A stretch of 5,940 bases of DNA from an uncultured Collinsella sp. (GCA_902494465.1 CABUTH010000118.1:1-5940), one strand, 5' to 3'. Shown: positions 1-5,399, numbered from the stretch's first letter. The notes: generated by a model from the sequence alone, not told the origin. A program made the numbers and translations.

Positions 1-181
1 CCAATCCGCTGAAGACCGGACATCGCAGGGCCCGCCATTAGTTTACTTTTAGGCACACTCCGCAGGACGCAAGAAGCCCTCGCCGCACGAAGTGCGCAGC
101 GAGGGCTTCTTGCATGTCCGAGGACGTGCCTAAAAGTAAACTAATGGCGGGCCCTGCGATGTCCGGTCTTCAGCGGATTGG
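1..181. repeat. Long palindromic element 1 (structured core with 56-bp perfect arms)
   Basis: Positions 1-56 are the exact reverse complement of 126-181. The arm may continue left of the window, since it is still perfect at base 1. Inside the arms are two unpaired 12-nt boxes, ACTCCGCAGGAC (57-68) and ATGTCCGAGGAC (114-125). Between them a 15-bp perfect stem (69-83 with 99-113) carries a 15-nt loop, CGCACGAAGTGCGCA (84-98), which itself folds as CGCAC-GAA-GTGCG. Element 2 (2838-2962) has the same architecture, boxes and loop in the opposite orientation, with unrelated arms. No protein is encoded. The inner stem (AAGAAGCC...GGCTTCTT) resembles a bidirectional terminator, but that does not explain the arms. 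The structure is seen directly; its identity as a repeat family is inferred from two copies. Confidence 0.9.
69..113. terminator. Possible bidirectional terminator hairpin in the core of element 1
   Basis: A 15-bp perfect GC-rich stem (69-83 with 99-113) has an A-rich left flank and a T-rich right flank (TTCTT), so transcripts on either strand would end in a stem followed by a short U-rich tract. The U tract is interrupted and sits inside the stem, so termination strength is uncertain. It could separate larA from whatever lies left of the window. Confidence 0.45.
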
Positions 182-384
182 CCGCTGGGTGAGGGTGGTG
201 CTTGGGGCGACGTGCAAAAAACGGAGTTTTCAGCAGCCAAAGATTGATGCATAAGGCCATAGCCGGCTTTCGCTGCCTTTGTTGATGCTTTTGCACGACA
301 ATTGGGCCTTGGCGATGTCCATATATAGCTGGTTTCTCGCCGCATGCTATCCAGATGGGTCGAGTCATGAGGACTATCTACTTT

Positions 385-413
385 TTGAAAGACTTTTGAC
401 ACCAAAATCTTAT
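385..413 (+). promoter_or_regulatory. Candidate sigma70-type promoter, distal, for larA
   Basis: TTGAAA (385-390, 5 of 6 consensus) is followed after 17 bp by TCTTAT (408-413, 4 of 6). A consensus TTGACA also lies at 396-401, but the hexamer 17 bp after it is poor. Transcription from here would give a leader of more than 300 nt before larA. This rests on motif match only. Confidence 0.3.
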
Positions 414-490
414 CCCGCGATGCTGAATACTCGCAAAAATGCACGCTCCGGAGGGTACTACCCTGTTACGGCTAGAAATCCATGCGCCAT

Positions 491-524
491 TTTATGCAAT
501 TATTAACGCATTTATGCAAAATGC
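491..524 (+). promoter_or_regulatory. Direct repeat plus dyad, possible operator upstream of larA
   Basis: The 9-mer TTTATGCAA occurs at 491-499 and again at 511-519, a spacing of 20 bp or about two helical turns. This is the geometry of a protein binding side by side on one DNA face. The second copy overlaps a dyad GCATTT (508-513) / AAATGC (519-524). No regulator can be named from this. Confidence 0.3.
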
Positions 525-636
525 TTTACGTGCGTACGTCTCGGGGTAGATGTTTGCCTCGGCGCTGTGTAAGTCATCCTTTCTATTGTGTCTTTTACGG
601 GCGGCCGCGGTTCCGTTTGGGATCGCGGTTGTTTTG

Positions 637-666
637 TTGTGGGTCAAATATGAACGTTGTGTTAAT
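637..666 (+). promoter_or_regulatory. Weak candidate proximal promoter for larA
   Basis: GTTAAT (661-666, 4 of 6 to the -10 consensus) is preceded by TGT, an extended -10 arrangement. A weak TTGTGG (637-642) lies 18 bp upstream. This would give a leader of about 85 nt. It is an alternative to the distal candidate at 385-413 and neither is proven. Confidence 0.22.
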
Positions 667-737
667 GAGTCGGTGGACGGTGGTGTTTTTCGGTGAGCGG
701 CGTATCCTTCCAACGGTTTATCTAGTGTGTCAGTTGA

Positions 738-748
738 AAGGAAGAGGG
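738..748 (+). promoter_or_regulatory. Ribosome binding site deciding the TTG start of larA
   Basis: The purine-rich run AAGGAAGAGGG ends 9 bp before the TTG at 758. No comparable sequence precedes the in-frame ATG at 833 or the one at 482. This site, with the residue numbering of LarA, fixes the start. Confidence 0.75.
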
Positions 749-757
749 CGCTCATCA

Positions 758-2035
758 TTGTTTGAATGTGAACTGCCGTTTGACCACAAGACGTTGCATC
801 TGGAGCTCGAGGATAAGAACTTCGCGGGTGTGATGGAAGGTCATCAAAACGAGTTTAAGACTACAAAATCTCAGGAAAAGCTGGTAGAGGAGTCACTTGC
901 CAACCCTTATGGCTCGCCTTCGCTCGAGGAGCTTTGTGCTGGCAAGAAGGATATCGTCATCATTAGCTCCGATCATACGCGTCCCGTTCCCTCGCGTGTG
1001 ACGATGCCTATTCTGCTGCATCACATCCACGCTGCCGCTCCCGAGGCGCGTGTGCGTATCCTGGTCGCGACCGGCATGCATCGTCCGTCGACGCACGAGG
1101 AACTCGTCAACAAGTACGGCGAGGAGATCGTTGCCAACGAGGAAATCGTTATGCACGTCGCGACTGACGACAGCATGATGAAAAAGATCGGCACCCTGCC
1201 TTCTGGTGGCGAGTGCATCATCAACAAGATTGCCGCCGATTGCGATCTGCTGCTTGCCGAGGGCTTTATTGAACCGCACTTCTTTGCCGGTTTCTCTGGT
1301 AGCCGCAAGTCCGTCCTGCCTGGCATCGCCAGCTACAAGACCATCATGTACAACCACAACGGTCAGTTTGTGAACGATTCCCACTCGCGTGCCGGCAACC
1401 TGTGCCACAACCACGTGAGCGAGGACATGTTTGCCGCCGCCGAGATGGCTCACCTCGCCTTTGTGCTTAACGTGGTGCTTAACGGCAAGCATGAGGTCAT
1501 CGGCTCCTTTGCCGGCGACATCCACAAGGCGCACGAGGCTGGCTGCGAGTTCGTGAAGAGCCTTGCCGGCGTTGAGCCCGTCGAGTGCGAGATCGCCATC
1601 ACCACCAACGGCGGCTACCCGCTCGATCAGAACATCTACCAGGCCGTGAAGGGCATGTGCGCTGCCGAGGCCACGCTTCCTGAGGGCGGCGTGATCATCG
1701 ACGTCGCCGGTTGTGCCGACGGTCACGGTGGCGAGGGCTTCTATCACAACATCGCCGACAATGATCCGGCAGAGTTTGAGCGCGCCTGCATCGACCGTCC
1801 TAAGGACGAGACCCTGCCCGACCAGTGGACGAGCCAGATCTTTGCCCGCATTCTGGCGCATCACCCTGTGATCATGGTCACCGACCTGTGCGATCACCAG
1901 ATGCTCAAGGATATGCACATGACGCCGGTCAACACTATCGAGGAGGCGCTCAAGCTCGCCTTTGAGATGAAGGGTGCCGATGCCAAGGTTGCCGTCATTC
2001 CCGATGGCCTGGGCGTTGTTGTCGCGCAGCACTAG
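758..2035 (+). CDS. larA: Nickel-dependent lactate racemase LarA
   Basis: LarA interconverts L- and D-lactate in the cytoplasm using an NPN cofactor bound to a lysine. The open frame runs from 482, but translation most likely starts at TTG 758, after the Shine-Dalgarno run at 738-748. That gives 425 residues beginning MFECELPFDHKTL, close to the 424 of Lactobacillus plantarum LarA. With this start the functional residues fall at the numbers I recall for that enzyme: D72 and R75 in SDHTRP, H108 in ATGMHRP, H174 and K184 in EPHFFAGFSGSRK, H200 in YNH, Q295 and K298 in YQAVKG. K184 is the cofactor lysine, H200 the nickel ligand, H108 and H174 the acid-base pair. All are present, so the enzyme should be active. 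larD follows after 49 bp, probably in one transcript. Some LarA homologues racemize other 2-hydroxy acids, so lactate is likely but not certain. Confidence 0.96.
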   Translation: MFECELPFDHKTLHLELEDKNFAGVMEGHQNEFKTTKSQEKLVEESLANPYGSPSLEELCAGKKDIVIISSDHTRPVPSRVTMPILLHHIHAAAPEARVRILVATGMHRPSTHEELVNKYGEEIVANEEIVMHVATDDSMMKKIGTLPSGGECIINKIAADCDLLLAEGFIEPHFFAGFSGSRKSVLPGIASYKTIMYNHNGQFVNDSHSRAGNLCHNHVSEDMFAAAEMAHLAFVLNVVLNGKHEVIGSFAGDIHKAHEAGCEFVKSLAGVEPVECEIAITTNGGYPLDQNIYQAVKGMCAAEATLPEGGVIIDVAGCADGHGGEGFYHNIADNDPAEFERACIDRPKDETLPDQWTSQIFARILAHHPVIMVTDLCDHQMLKDMHMTPVNTIEEALKLAFEMKGADAKVAVIPDGLGVVVAQH

Positions 2036-2044
2036 TGCGCGGCC

Positions 2045-2059
2045 TAAACGAATCGTTTA
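2045..2059. promoter_or_regulatory. 15-bp perfect dyad between larA and larD
   Basis: TAAACGA-A-TCGTTTA is a perfect 7+1+7 palindrome starting 10 bp after the larA stop and ending 25 bp before the larD start. It is too short and AT-rich for a good terminator. It may be an operator, an RNA-processing site, or chance. Confidence 0.3.
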
Positions 2060-2084
2060 TAACCGACAAGAAAGATAAGGTTTT

Positions 2085-2816
2085 ATGCTTACCAAACTCC
2101 TCTGTGAATTCGGCGCAACGGCCCTCATGATCATCTTTGGTGTGGGCGTGCACTGCGATACCGTGCTCAAGGGCACCAAGTATCAGGGCTCCGGCCATAT
2201 GTTTGCCATCACCACTTGGTCTTTTGGCATCTCGGTCTGCCTGTTTGTCTTTGGCGGCGCCGTGTGCATGAACCCTGCTATGGTGCTTGCCCAGTGCATT
2301 GTAGGCCTGGTGCCGTGGAGCAGCTGCATTCCCTTCATGATTGCCGATATGCTCGGCGGCTTTGTGGGCGCCGTAATCGCTTGGTTTATGTATGCCGATG
2401 AGTTCAAGGCTTCCGATGGTGTCGTCGACCCCATTGCCCAGCGCAACATCTTCTCGACCAACCCCACCACCGAGGGCACGAACTATGCCCGCAACTTCTT
2501 CTGTGAGGCTATCTGCACCTTCGTGTTCATCAGCGCCATCCTTGCTGCCGCTAGCCGCGCCGGCGAGAACGTTTTGATGCTTGCCATCTGCGTCGGCCTG
2601 ATTGTTTGGGCCGTTGGCATGGGCATGGGCGGCATCACCGGTTTCGCCATGAACCAGGCTCGTGACCTTGGTCCTCGCATGGCCTATCAGGTGCTGCCGA
2701 TCAAGAACAAGGCTGACAACAACTGGAAGTACGGCCTGCTCGTTCCTGGCATCGCTCCGTTTGTCGGTGCCGCTCTGGCCGCGCTGTTTGTGCATGGCTT
2801 CTTGGGCATGTTCTAG
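2085..2816 (+). CDS. larD: LarD-type aquaglyceroporin (MIP/GlpF family), lactic acid or glycerol channel
   Basis: This 243-residue membrane protein has the hydrophobic pattern of the MIP family (two repeats of three helices plus a half-helix). The first pore motif is NPA at residues 63-65 (CMNPAMVLAQ). The second is NQA at 190-192 within GFAMNQARDLGPR, where the family norm is NPARDxGP. The conserved arginine (R193) and the aspartate typical of glycerol-type channels (D194) are kept, and W45 sits where GlpF has its selectivity tryptophan. In L. plantarum LarD, encoded in the lar operon, transports lactic acid and glycerol; the position directly after larA suggests the same job. The AAGG of its ribosome binding site lies 4 bp before ATG, with more purines upstream. 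A plain glycerol facilitator is the alternative. The proline-to-glutamine change in the second motif is unusual but the frame is intact. Confidence 0.88.
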   Translation: MLTKLLCEFGATALMIIFGVGVHCDTVLKGTKYQGSGHMFAITTWSFGISVCLFVFGGAVCMNPAMVLAQCIVGLVPWSSCIPFMIADMLGGFVGAVIAWFMYADEFKASDGVVDPIAQRNIFSTNPTTEGTNYARNFFCEAICTFVFISAILAAASRAGENVLMLAICVGLIVWAVGMGMGGITGFAMNQARDLGPRMAYQVLPIKNKADNNWKYGLLVPGIAPFVGAALAALFVHGFLGMF

Positions 2817-2837
2817 TCCAAGGCTACATAGTTGTCC

Positions 2838-2962
2838 GCTGGCCGCATGGGGTAACTTCCCAGCGCGTCCTCGGACATGAAAGAACCCCCGCTGCGCACT
2901 TCGTGCGGCGGGGGTTCTTTCGTCCTGCGGAATGCGCTGGGAAGTTACCCCATGCGGACAGC
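2838..2962. repeat. Long palindromic element 2 (same core as element 1, inverted, different arms)
   Basis: The arms 2843-2866 and 2934-2957 are perfect reverse complements (24 bp), extending to 29 bp with one mismatch (2838-2866 with 2934-2962). Inside lie the 12-nt boxes GTCCTCGGACAT (2867-2878) and GTCCTGCGGAAT (2922-2933). Their reverse complements match the element 1 boxes at 12 of 12 and 11 of 12 positions. The inner stem is 14 bp (2879-2892 with 2908-2921) and the 15-nt loop TGCGCACTTCGTGCG (2893-2907) is the exact reverse complement of the element 1 loop. The arms share nothing obvious with those of element 1. It begins 21 bp after the larD stop. Confidence 0.9.
2879..2921. terminator. 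Bidirectional terminator hairpin in the core of element 2
   Basis: GAAAGAACCCCCGC pairs perfectly with GCGGGGGTTCTTTC, giving a strong stem with a T-rich 3' side on both strands. It lies between the convergent units larA-larD (plus) and larB-larC-tetR (minus), where a shared terminator is expected. The interrupted U tract (UUCUUUC) makes full efficiency uncertain. Confidence 0.6.
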
Positions 2963-3156
2963 TGCGGGGTCTTTGTTGCGTTCGTACAAGCAACCCAACA
3001 TATATATCTGAAATTGGATGGGAGGGGCTTGCTGCTGGTAGGGGCGTTGGGTAGCTGTTGACACTTTGGGATGCGTGGCGTCTTGAGTCGGAGCGGAACT
3101 TTGGAATGGGATCCGCAATTTGGGGTGGGGCTTCCACTTTGGGAAGGGATGGTTAC
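2963..3156. other. Non-coding G-rich gap between element 2 and the tetR stop
   Basis: No gene is visible. The plus strand is rich in G runs and repeats ACTTTGG at 3063-3069, 3098-3104 and 3136-3142, with a relative AATTTGGGG at 3117-3125. Four G runs at 3122-3125, 3127-3130, 3141-3143 and 3146-3148 fit a G-quadruplex pattern. On the minus strand the same end contains a weak hairpin CTTCC...GGAAG (3131-3147) just beyond the tetR stop. The long open frame on the minus strand here runs on antisense through larD and looks like a shadow. Confidence 0.5.
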
Positions 3157-3696
3157 TTAGTTGAAGAGAGGCTTAATGGCTGATAGGTAGTCTTTGGCTA
3201 CGTCCTCTTTTGGGGCTTGGAAGTTGTGCCAGGCCCACCATTGGACCATTCCTACGAAGCTTGAGGCTATGTGGTGTAGTAAGAAGCTTCGGTCCATGGT
3301 GGCGGCGGGGCCGTTTGGGTCGGTGGGGACGGTTTCGGCTGCCCGTGACATGATGGTCTTGCGTAAGCAGTCGGCGAAGACGCGTGAGCCGGCGCCGGCT
3401 ACGAGGGCTCGTACGCCCTGGCGGCGCTCCCAGAGGTTGTTGAGGATATGCTCGACCTGCACGAGTGGGTCGTCGAGCGGTGTGCCATCGTCGTCGAGGG
3501 CGTGGGTGCAGATGTCGTACACCAGCTCAGCGAGCAGGTCGTCTTTGCTCTTAAAGAGGCCGTAGAATGTCGCGCGGCCTACGTGAGCGCGCGCGATGAT
3601 GTCGCCGACGGTGATCTTGCCGTAGTCCTCCTCGCGCAAAAGCTCGGAGAACGCCGCGACGATCGCGGCGCGGCTTTTGGCCTTGCGGGCATCCAT
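3157..3696 (-). CDS. TetR/AcrR-family transcriptional regulator
   Basis: This 179-residue cytoplasmic DNA-binding protein has a typical TetR N-terminal helix-turn-helix at about residues 27-50 (KITVGDIIARAHVGRATFYG, then LFKSKDDLL). A helical ligand-binding and dimerization domain follows. The C-terminal pattern MVQWWAWHNFQAPKEDVAKDY resembles TetR proteins with the WW-containing C-terminal domain common in Firmicutes and Actinobacteria. It starts 2 bp after the larC stop with no clear ribosome binding site, so translation is probably coupled to larC. As the last gene of the larB-larC operon it is a good candidate to sense lactate or a related compound and control the lar genes, perhaps through the inverted repeat upstream of larB; this is inference. 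L. plantarum instead uses the Crp/Fnr-type LarR. The ligand and operator cannot be read from the sequence. Confidence 0.92.
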   Translation of the reverse strand: MDARKAKSRAAIVAAFSELLREEDYGKITVGDIIARAHVGRATFYGLFKSKDDLLAELVYDICTHALDDDGTPLDDPLVQVEHILNNLWERRQGVRALVAGAGSRVFADCLRKTIMSRAAETVPTDPNGPAATMDRSFLLHHIASSFVGMVQWWAWHNFQAPKEDVAKDYLSAIKPLFN

Positions 3697-3698
3697 GG

Positions 3699-4562
3699 CT
3701 ATGCGTCCGCGTCAACGAGCAGGCAGCGGAGCGTGCCGGAGCAGCCCTCGTAGGGGCGCTTACCGGCGCCGTAGCCGACGGCCTCGATGCGGTAGCGGGC
3801 CGGCAGGTGCTCGGACGTGCGCAGTGCAGCGACGACGGCAGCGCCCGTGGGCGTCACGAGCTCGCCGGCGACCGGTGCAGGCGTGAGGGCGATATTGCCC
3901 GCCTGGCACAGGTTGACGACAGCGGGGACGGGAATGGGCATGAGGCCGTGGGCGCAACGGATGGTTCCGTGGCCCTCGGAGAGCGACTCGACCACGATGT
4001 CCTCGATGCCCAGGTCGTCGAGGCAGATGGCGACGGAGCAGACGTCGACGATGGAGTCGACGGCGCCCACCTCGTGGAACATGACGGTCTCGGGCGTTTT
4101 GCCGTGGGCCTTTGCCTCGGCGGCGGCGAGCGCGGTAAAGATGGCGAGCGCGCGACGCTTGGCGCCATCGCTTAGCTGCGAGCCATCGATGATGGCGGTA
4201 ACGTCCGCCAAAGAACGGTGGTGATGGTGGTGGGCGTGATGATGGTCCTCGTGGCCATGGTCGTGGGCCTCGTGTTCATGCTCGTGTGTGTGCTCGGCAG
4301 CTGCTTCGTTGTCGTAGAGCCAGGCCATATCGTGATCGTGGTTCTCGAGCTCCTCTGCAAGCTGAACATCGAAGTCACAGGCGTCGATGCCGTGCTTGTT
4401 TACGCGTGTGACGGCGATTGTAAAGCCGTCGACCGGCAGGGTGGCGAGCTGCTCGCGCAGGTGCTCCTCGCTGGCGCCCAGGTCGAGCAGGGCCGCAACG
4501 GTCATGTCGCCGCTGATGCCTGAGGTGCCGTCGATGATAAGCGTGTGCTGATGGTTAGACAT
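3699..4562 (-). CDS. larC: LarC nickel-insertion protein, LarC1 half only
   Basis: LarC is the CTP-dependent nickel insertase that completes the NPN cofactor. The start is ATG 4562, with AAGGAG (4574-4569) 6 bp upstream overlapping the larB stop; an upstream extension in frame is not needed. The 287 residues show the family features in order: IIDGTSGISGDM (9-20), a His-rich segment (91-115, 15 His of 25), MFHEVGAVDSIVDV (161-174), ELVTPTGAA (234-242) and VGYGAGKRP (262-270). The protein ends shortly after, at LVDADA, then TAG. Full LarC proteins are roughly 400 residues or more and continue into LarC2, the domain that binds CTP in the L. plantarum structure. In L. plantarum larC1 and larC2 are joined by ribosomal frameshifting. 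Here the next gene is tetR, and the frames past the stop show nothing like LarC2. The gene is otherwise intact, so it is either a LarC1-only protein with LarC2 elsewhere, or a shortened variant. Confidence 0.92.
   Translation of the reverse strand: MSNHQHTLIIDGTSGISGDMTVAALLDLGASEEHLREQLATLPVDGFTIAVTRVNKHGIDACDFDVQLAEELENHDHDMAWLYDNEAAAEHTHEHEHEAHDHGHEDHHHAHHHHHRSLADVTAIIDGSQLSDGAKRRALAIFTALAAAEAKAHGKTPETVMFHEVGAVDSIVDVCSVAICLDDLGIEDIVVESLSEGHGTIRCAHGLMPIPVPAVVNLCQAGNIALTPAPVAGELVTPTGAAVVAALRTSEHLPARYRIEAVGYGAGKRPYEGCSGTLRCLLVDADA
4173..4299 (-). other. His-rich metal-binding segment within LarC
   Basis: The interval covers about LarC residues 88-130, including the His-rich run at 91-115, where 15 of 25 residues are His interspersed with Glu and Asp and ending in five consecutive His. 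Such loops are common in nickel and zinc handling proteins and are seen in many LarC proteins. It probably concentrates nickel for insertion. On the DNA it is a repetitive GTG/ATG-rich tract that creates a spurious plus-strand open frame. Confidence 0.7.
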
Positions 4563-4572
4563 GGAATGCTCC

Positions 4573-5355
4573 TTAACGGGCGCAGGGCGTGCCCGCGCCC
4601 AGATGATTGATAAGACTTGCCTGGTAGGCGGCACCAAAGCCGTTGTCGATATTGACGACCGAAACGCCGCTGGCGCAGGAGTTGAGCATGGCGAGCAGCG
4701 CGGCTACGCCACCAAAGCTCGCGCCGTAGCCCACGCTGGTGGGAACGGCAATGACCGGACAGCTCACCAGACCGCCGATAACGCTCGCCAGGGCGCCTTC
4801 CATGCCGGCGATGGCGATGACCACCTGCGCCTGGGCAAGTTCCTCGGCATGAGCGAGCAGGCGGTGCAGGCCGGCGACACCCACGTCGTAGAGGCGGTCG
4901 ACCTCGTTGCCGTAGAACTCGGCCGTCAGTGCCGCCTCTTCGGCGACGGGCAGGTCGCTCGTGCCGGCGCAGGCGACGACAACGCGTCCGTTACCGGTGG
5001 GGGAGGGCTTGCCACCCACCAGGGCGAGCTGGGCGTTCGGGGCATATCCCAGGTCGATGTCGTTGCCGAGAAGCTCCGAGGTACGGGCTGCTTTTTCGCT
5101 GTCCAGGCGCGTGACCAGGATGCGCTCCTGACCGGCATCGCGCAGCGCTTCGATAATGGCGGCAATTTGCTCGGCGGTTTTACCGGCGCCGTAGACAACC
5201 TCGCCGGCTCCCTGGCGCACCCCGCGCGAAAGATCGAGCTGCGCAAAACCCAGATCGGCGGTTGGCGCCGTCTGGAGGCGCGTGAGGGCGACTGCCGGGG
5301 TGACTACTCCGCCGGCAACATCGCTCAGCAATTGCTCAAGATCTCGCTTATCCAT
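4573..5355 (-). CDS. larB: LarB, nicotinic acid adenine dinucleotide carboxylase/hydrolase
   Basis: LarB performs the first step of NPN synthesis in the cytoplasm: it carboxylates the pyridinium ring of NaAD and hydrolyses the dinucleotide to give pyridinium-3,5-dicarboxylic acid mononucleotide. The start is ATG 5355, preceded by GAAGGGAA (5368-5361); an upstream in-frame start would add 11 unneeded residues. The 260 residues contain the N-terminal signature GEVVYGAGKT (51-60) and the PurE-like C-terminal domain: CAGTSDLPVAEEA (129-141), VGVAGLHRLL (158-167), AGMEGALASVIGGL (183-196), PTSVGYGASFGG (205-216), MLNSCASG (223-230) and NIDNGFGAA (235-243). E186 and C227 are 41 residues apart, matching E180 and the covalent catalytic C221 of L. 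plantarum LarB. All key motifs are present. The larC start follows 10 bp after the stop, with the larC ribosome binding site overlapping the larB TAA, so the pair is co-translated. Confidence 0.96.
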   Translation of the reverse strand: MDKRDLEQLLSDVAGGVVTPAVALTRLQTAPTADLGFAQLDLSRGVRQGAGEVVYGAGKTAEQIAAIIEALRDAGQERILVTRLDSEKAARTSELLGNDIDLGYAPNAQLALVGGKPSPTGNGRVVVACAGTSDLPVAEEAALTAEFYGNEVDRLYDVGVAGLHRLLAHAEELAQAQVVIAIAGMEGALASVIGGLVSCPVIAVPTSVGYGASFGGVAALLAMLNSCASGVSVVNIDNGFGAAYQASLINHLGAGTPCAR

Positions 5356-5399
5356 ATATGTTCCCTTCGACGGCGCAAAGTCTAGCACTCAAAGGGTAT

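Larger units (their letters stand above)
182..757 (+). other. Non-coding leader upstream of larA
   Basis: I find no convincing gene in this 576-bp stretch. The open frames across it resemble no family and have no good ribosome binding site; the frame continuous with larA is only an upstream extension of it. It does contain small structures: a 9-bp inverted repeat CGTGCAAAA (211-219) / TTTTGCACG (289-297), a promoter-like TTGAAA-N17-TCTTAT (385-413), a 13-bp dyad AGGGTA-C-TACCCT (452-464), and the direct repeat TTTATGCAA at 491-499 and 511-519, exactly 20 bp apart. It is visibly less GC-rich than the genes. It probably holds the larA promoter and regulatory sites. Confidence 0.6.

Noticed and set aside
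1..181. CRISPR array or tRNA-like gene in the leading repeat region
   Set aside because: There is one palindrome and no series of direct repeats with spacers, and no cloverleaf with an acceptor stem and anticodon could be formed.
482..757. N-terminal extension of LarA from the ATG at 482
   Set aside because: The 92 extra residues are Cys/Arg-rich and unlike LarA, with no ribosome binding site. The TTG at 758 restores family length and residue numbering.
893..2032. 379-codon minus-strand open frame opposite larA
   Set aside because: The product is rich in Val, Ala, Gly, Asp and His with no recognisable domain, and it mirrors larA exactly, which is clearly the real gene.
1995..3137. 380-codon open frame on the minus strand
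   Set aside because: It runs antisense through all of larD and across element 2, has a low-complexity Ala/Gly/His/Asp composition, and matches no family. It is a shadow of the GC-rich larD codon pattern.
3157..3698. LarC2 reached from larC by programmed frameshift
   Set aside because: The sequence after the larC stop encodes a clear TetR helix-turn-helix in one frame and unrelated residues in the frame continuing larC; no LarC2-like sequence is seen.
4218..4523. Plus-strand hydrophobic open frame (Met/Val-rich)
   Set aside because: It is the reverse reading of the LarC His-rich tract; reversed His codons give runs of Met and Val that mimic a membrane segment.
4561..5385. 274-codon plus-strand open frame opposite larB
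   Set aside because: Antisense shadow: Gly/Ala/Asp/Val-rich with no domain, while the minus-strand frame carries every LarB motif.
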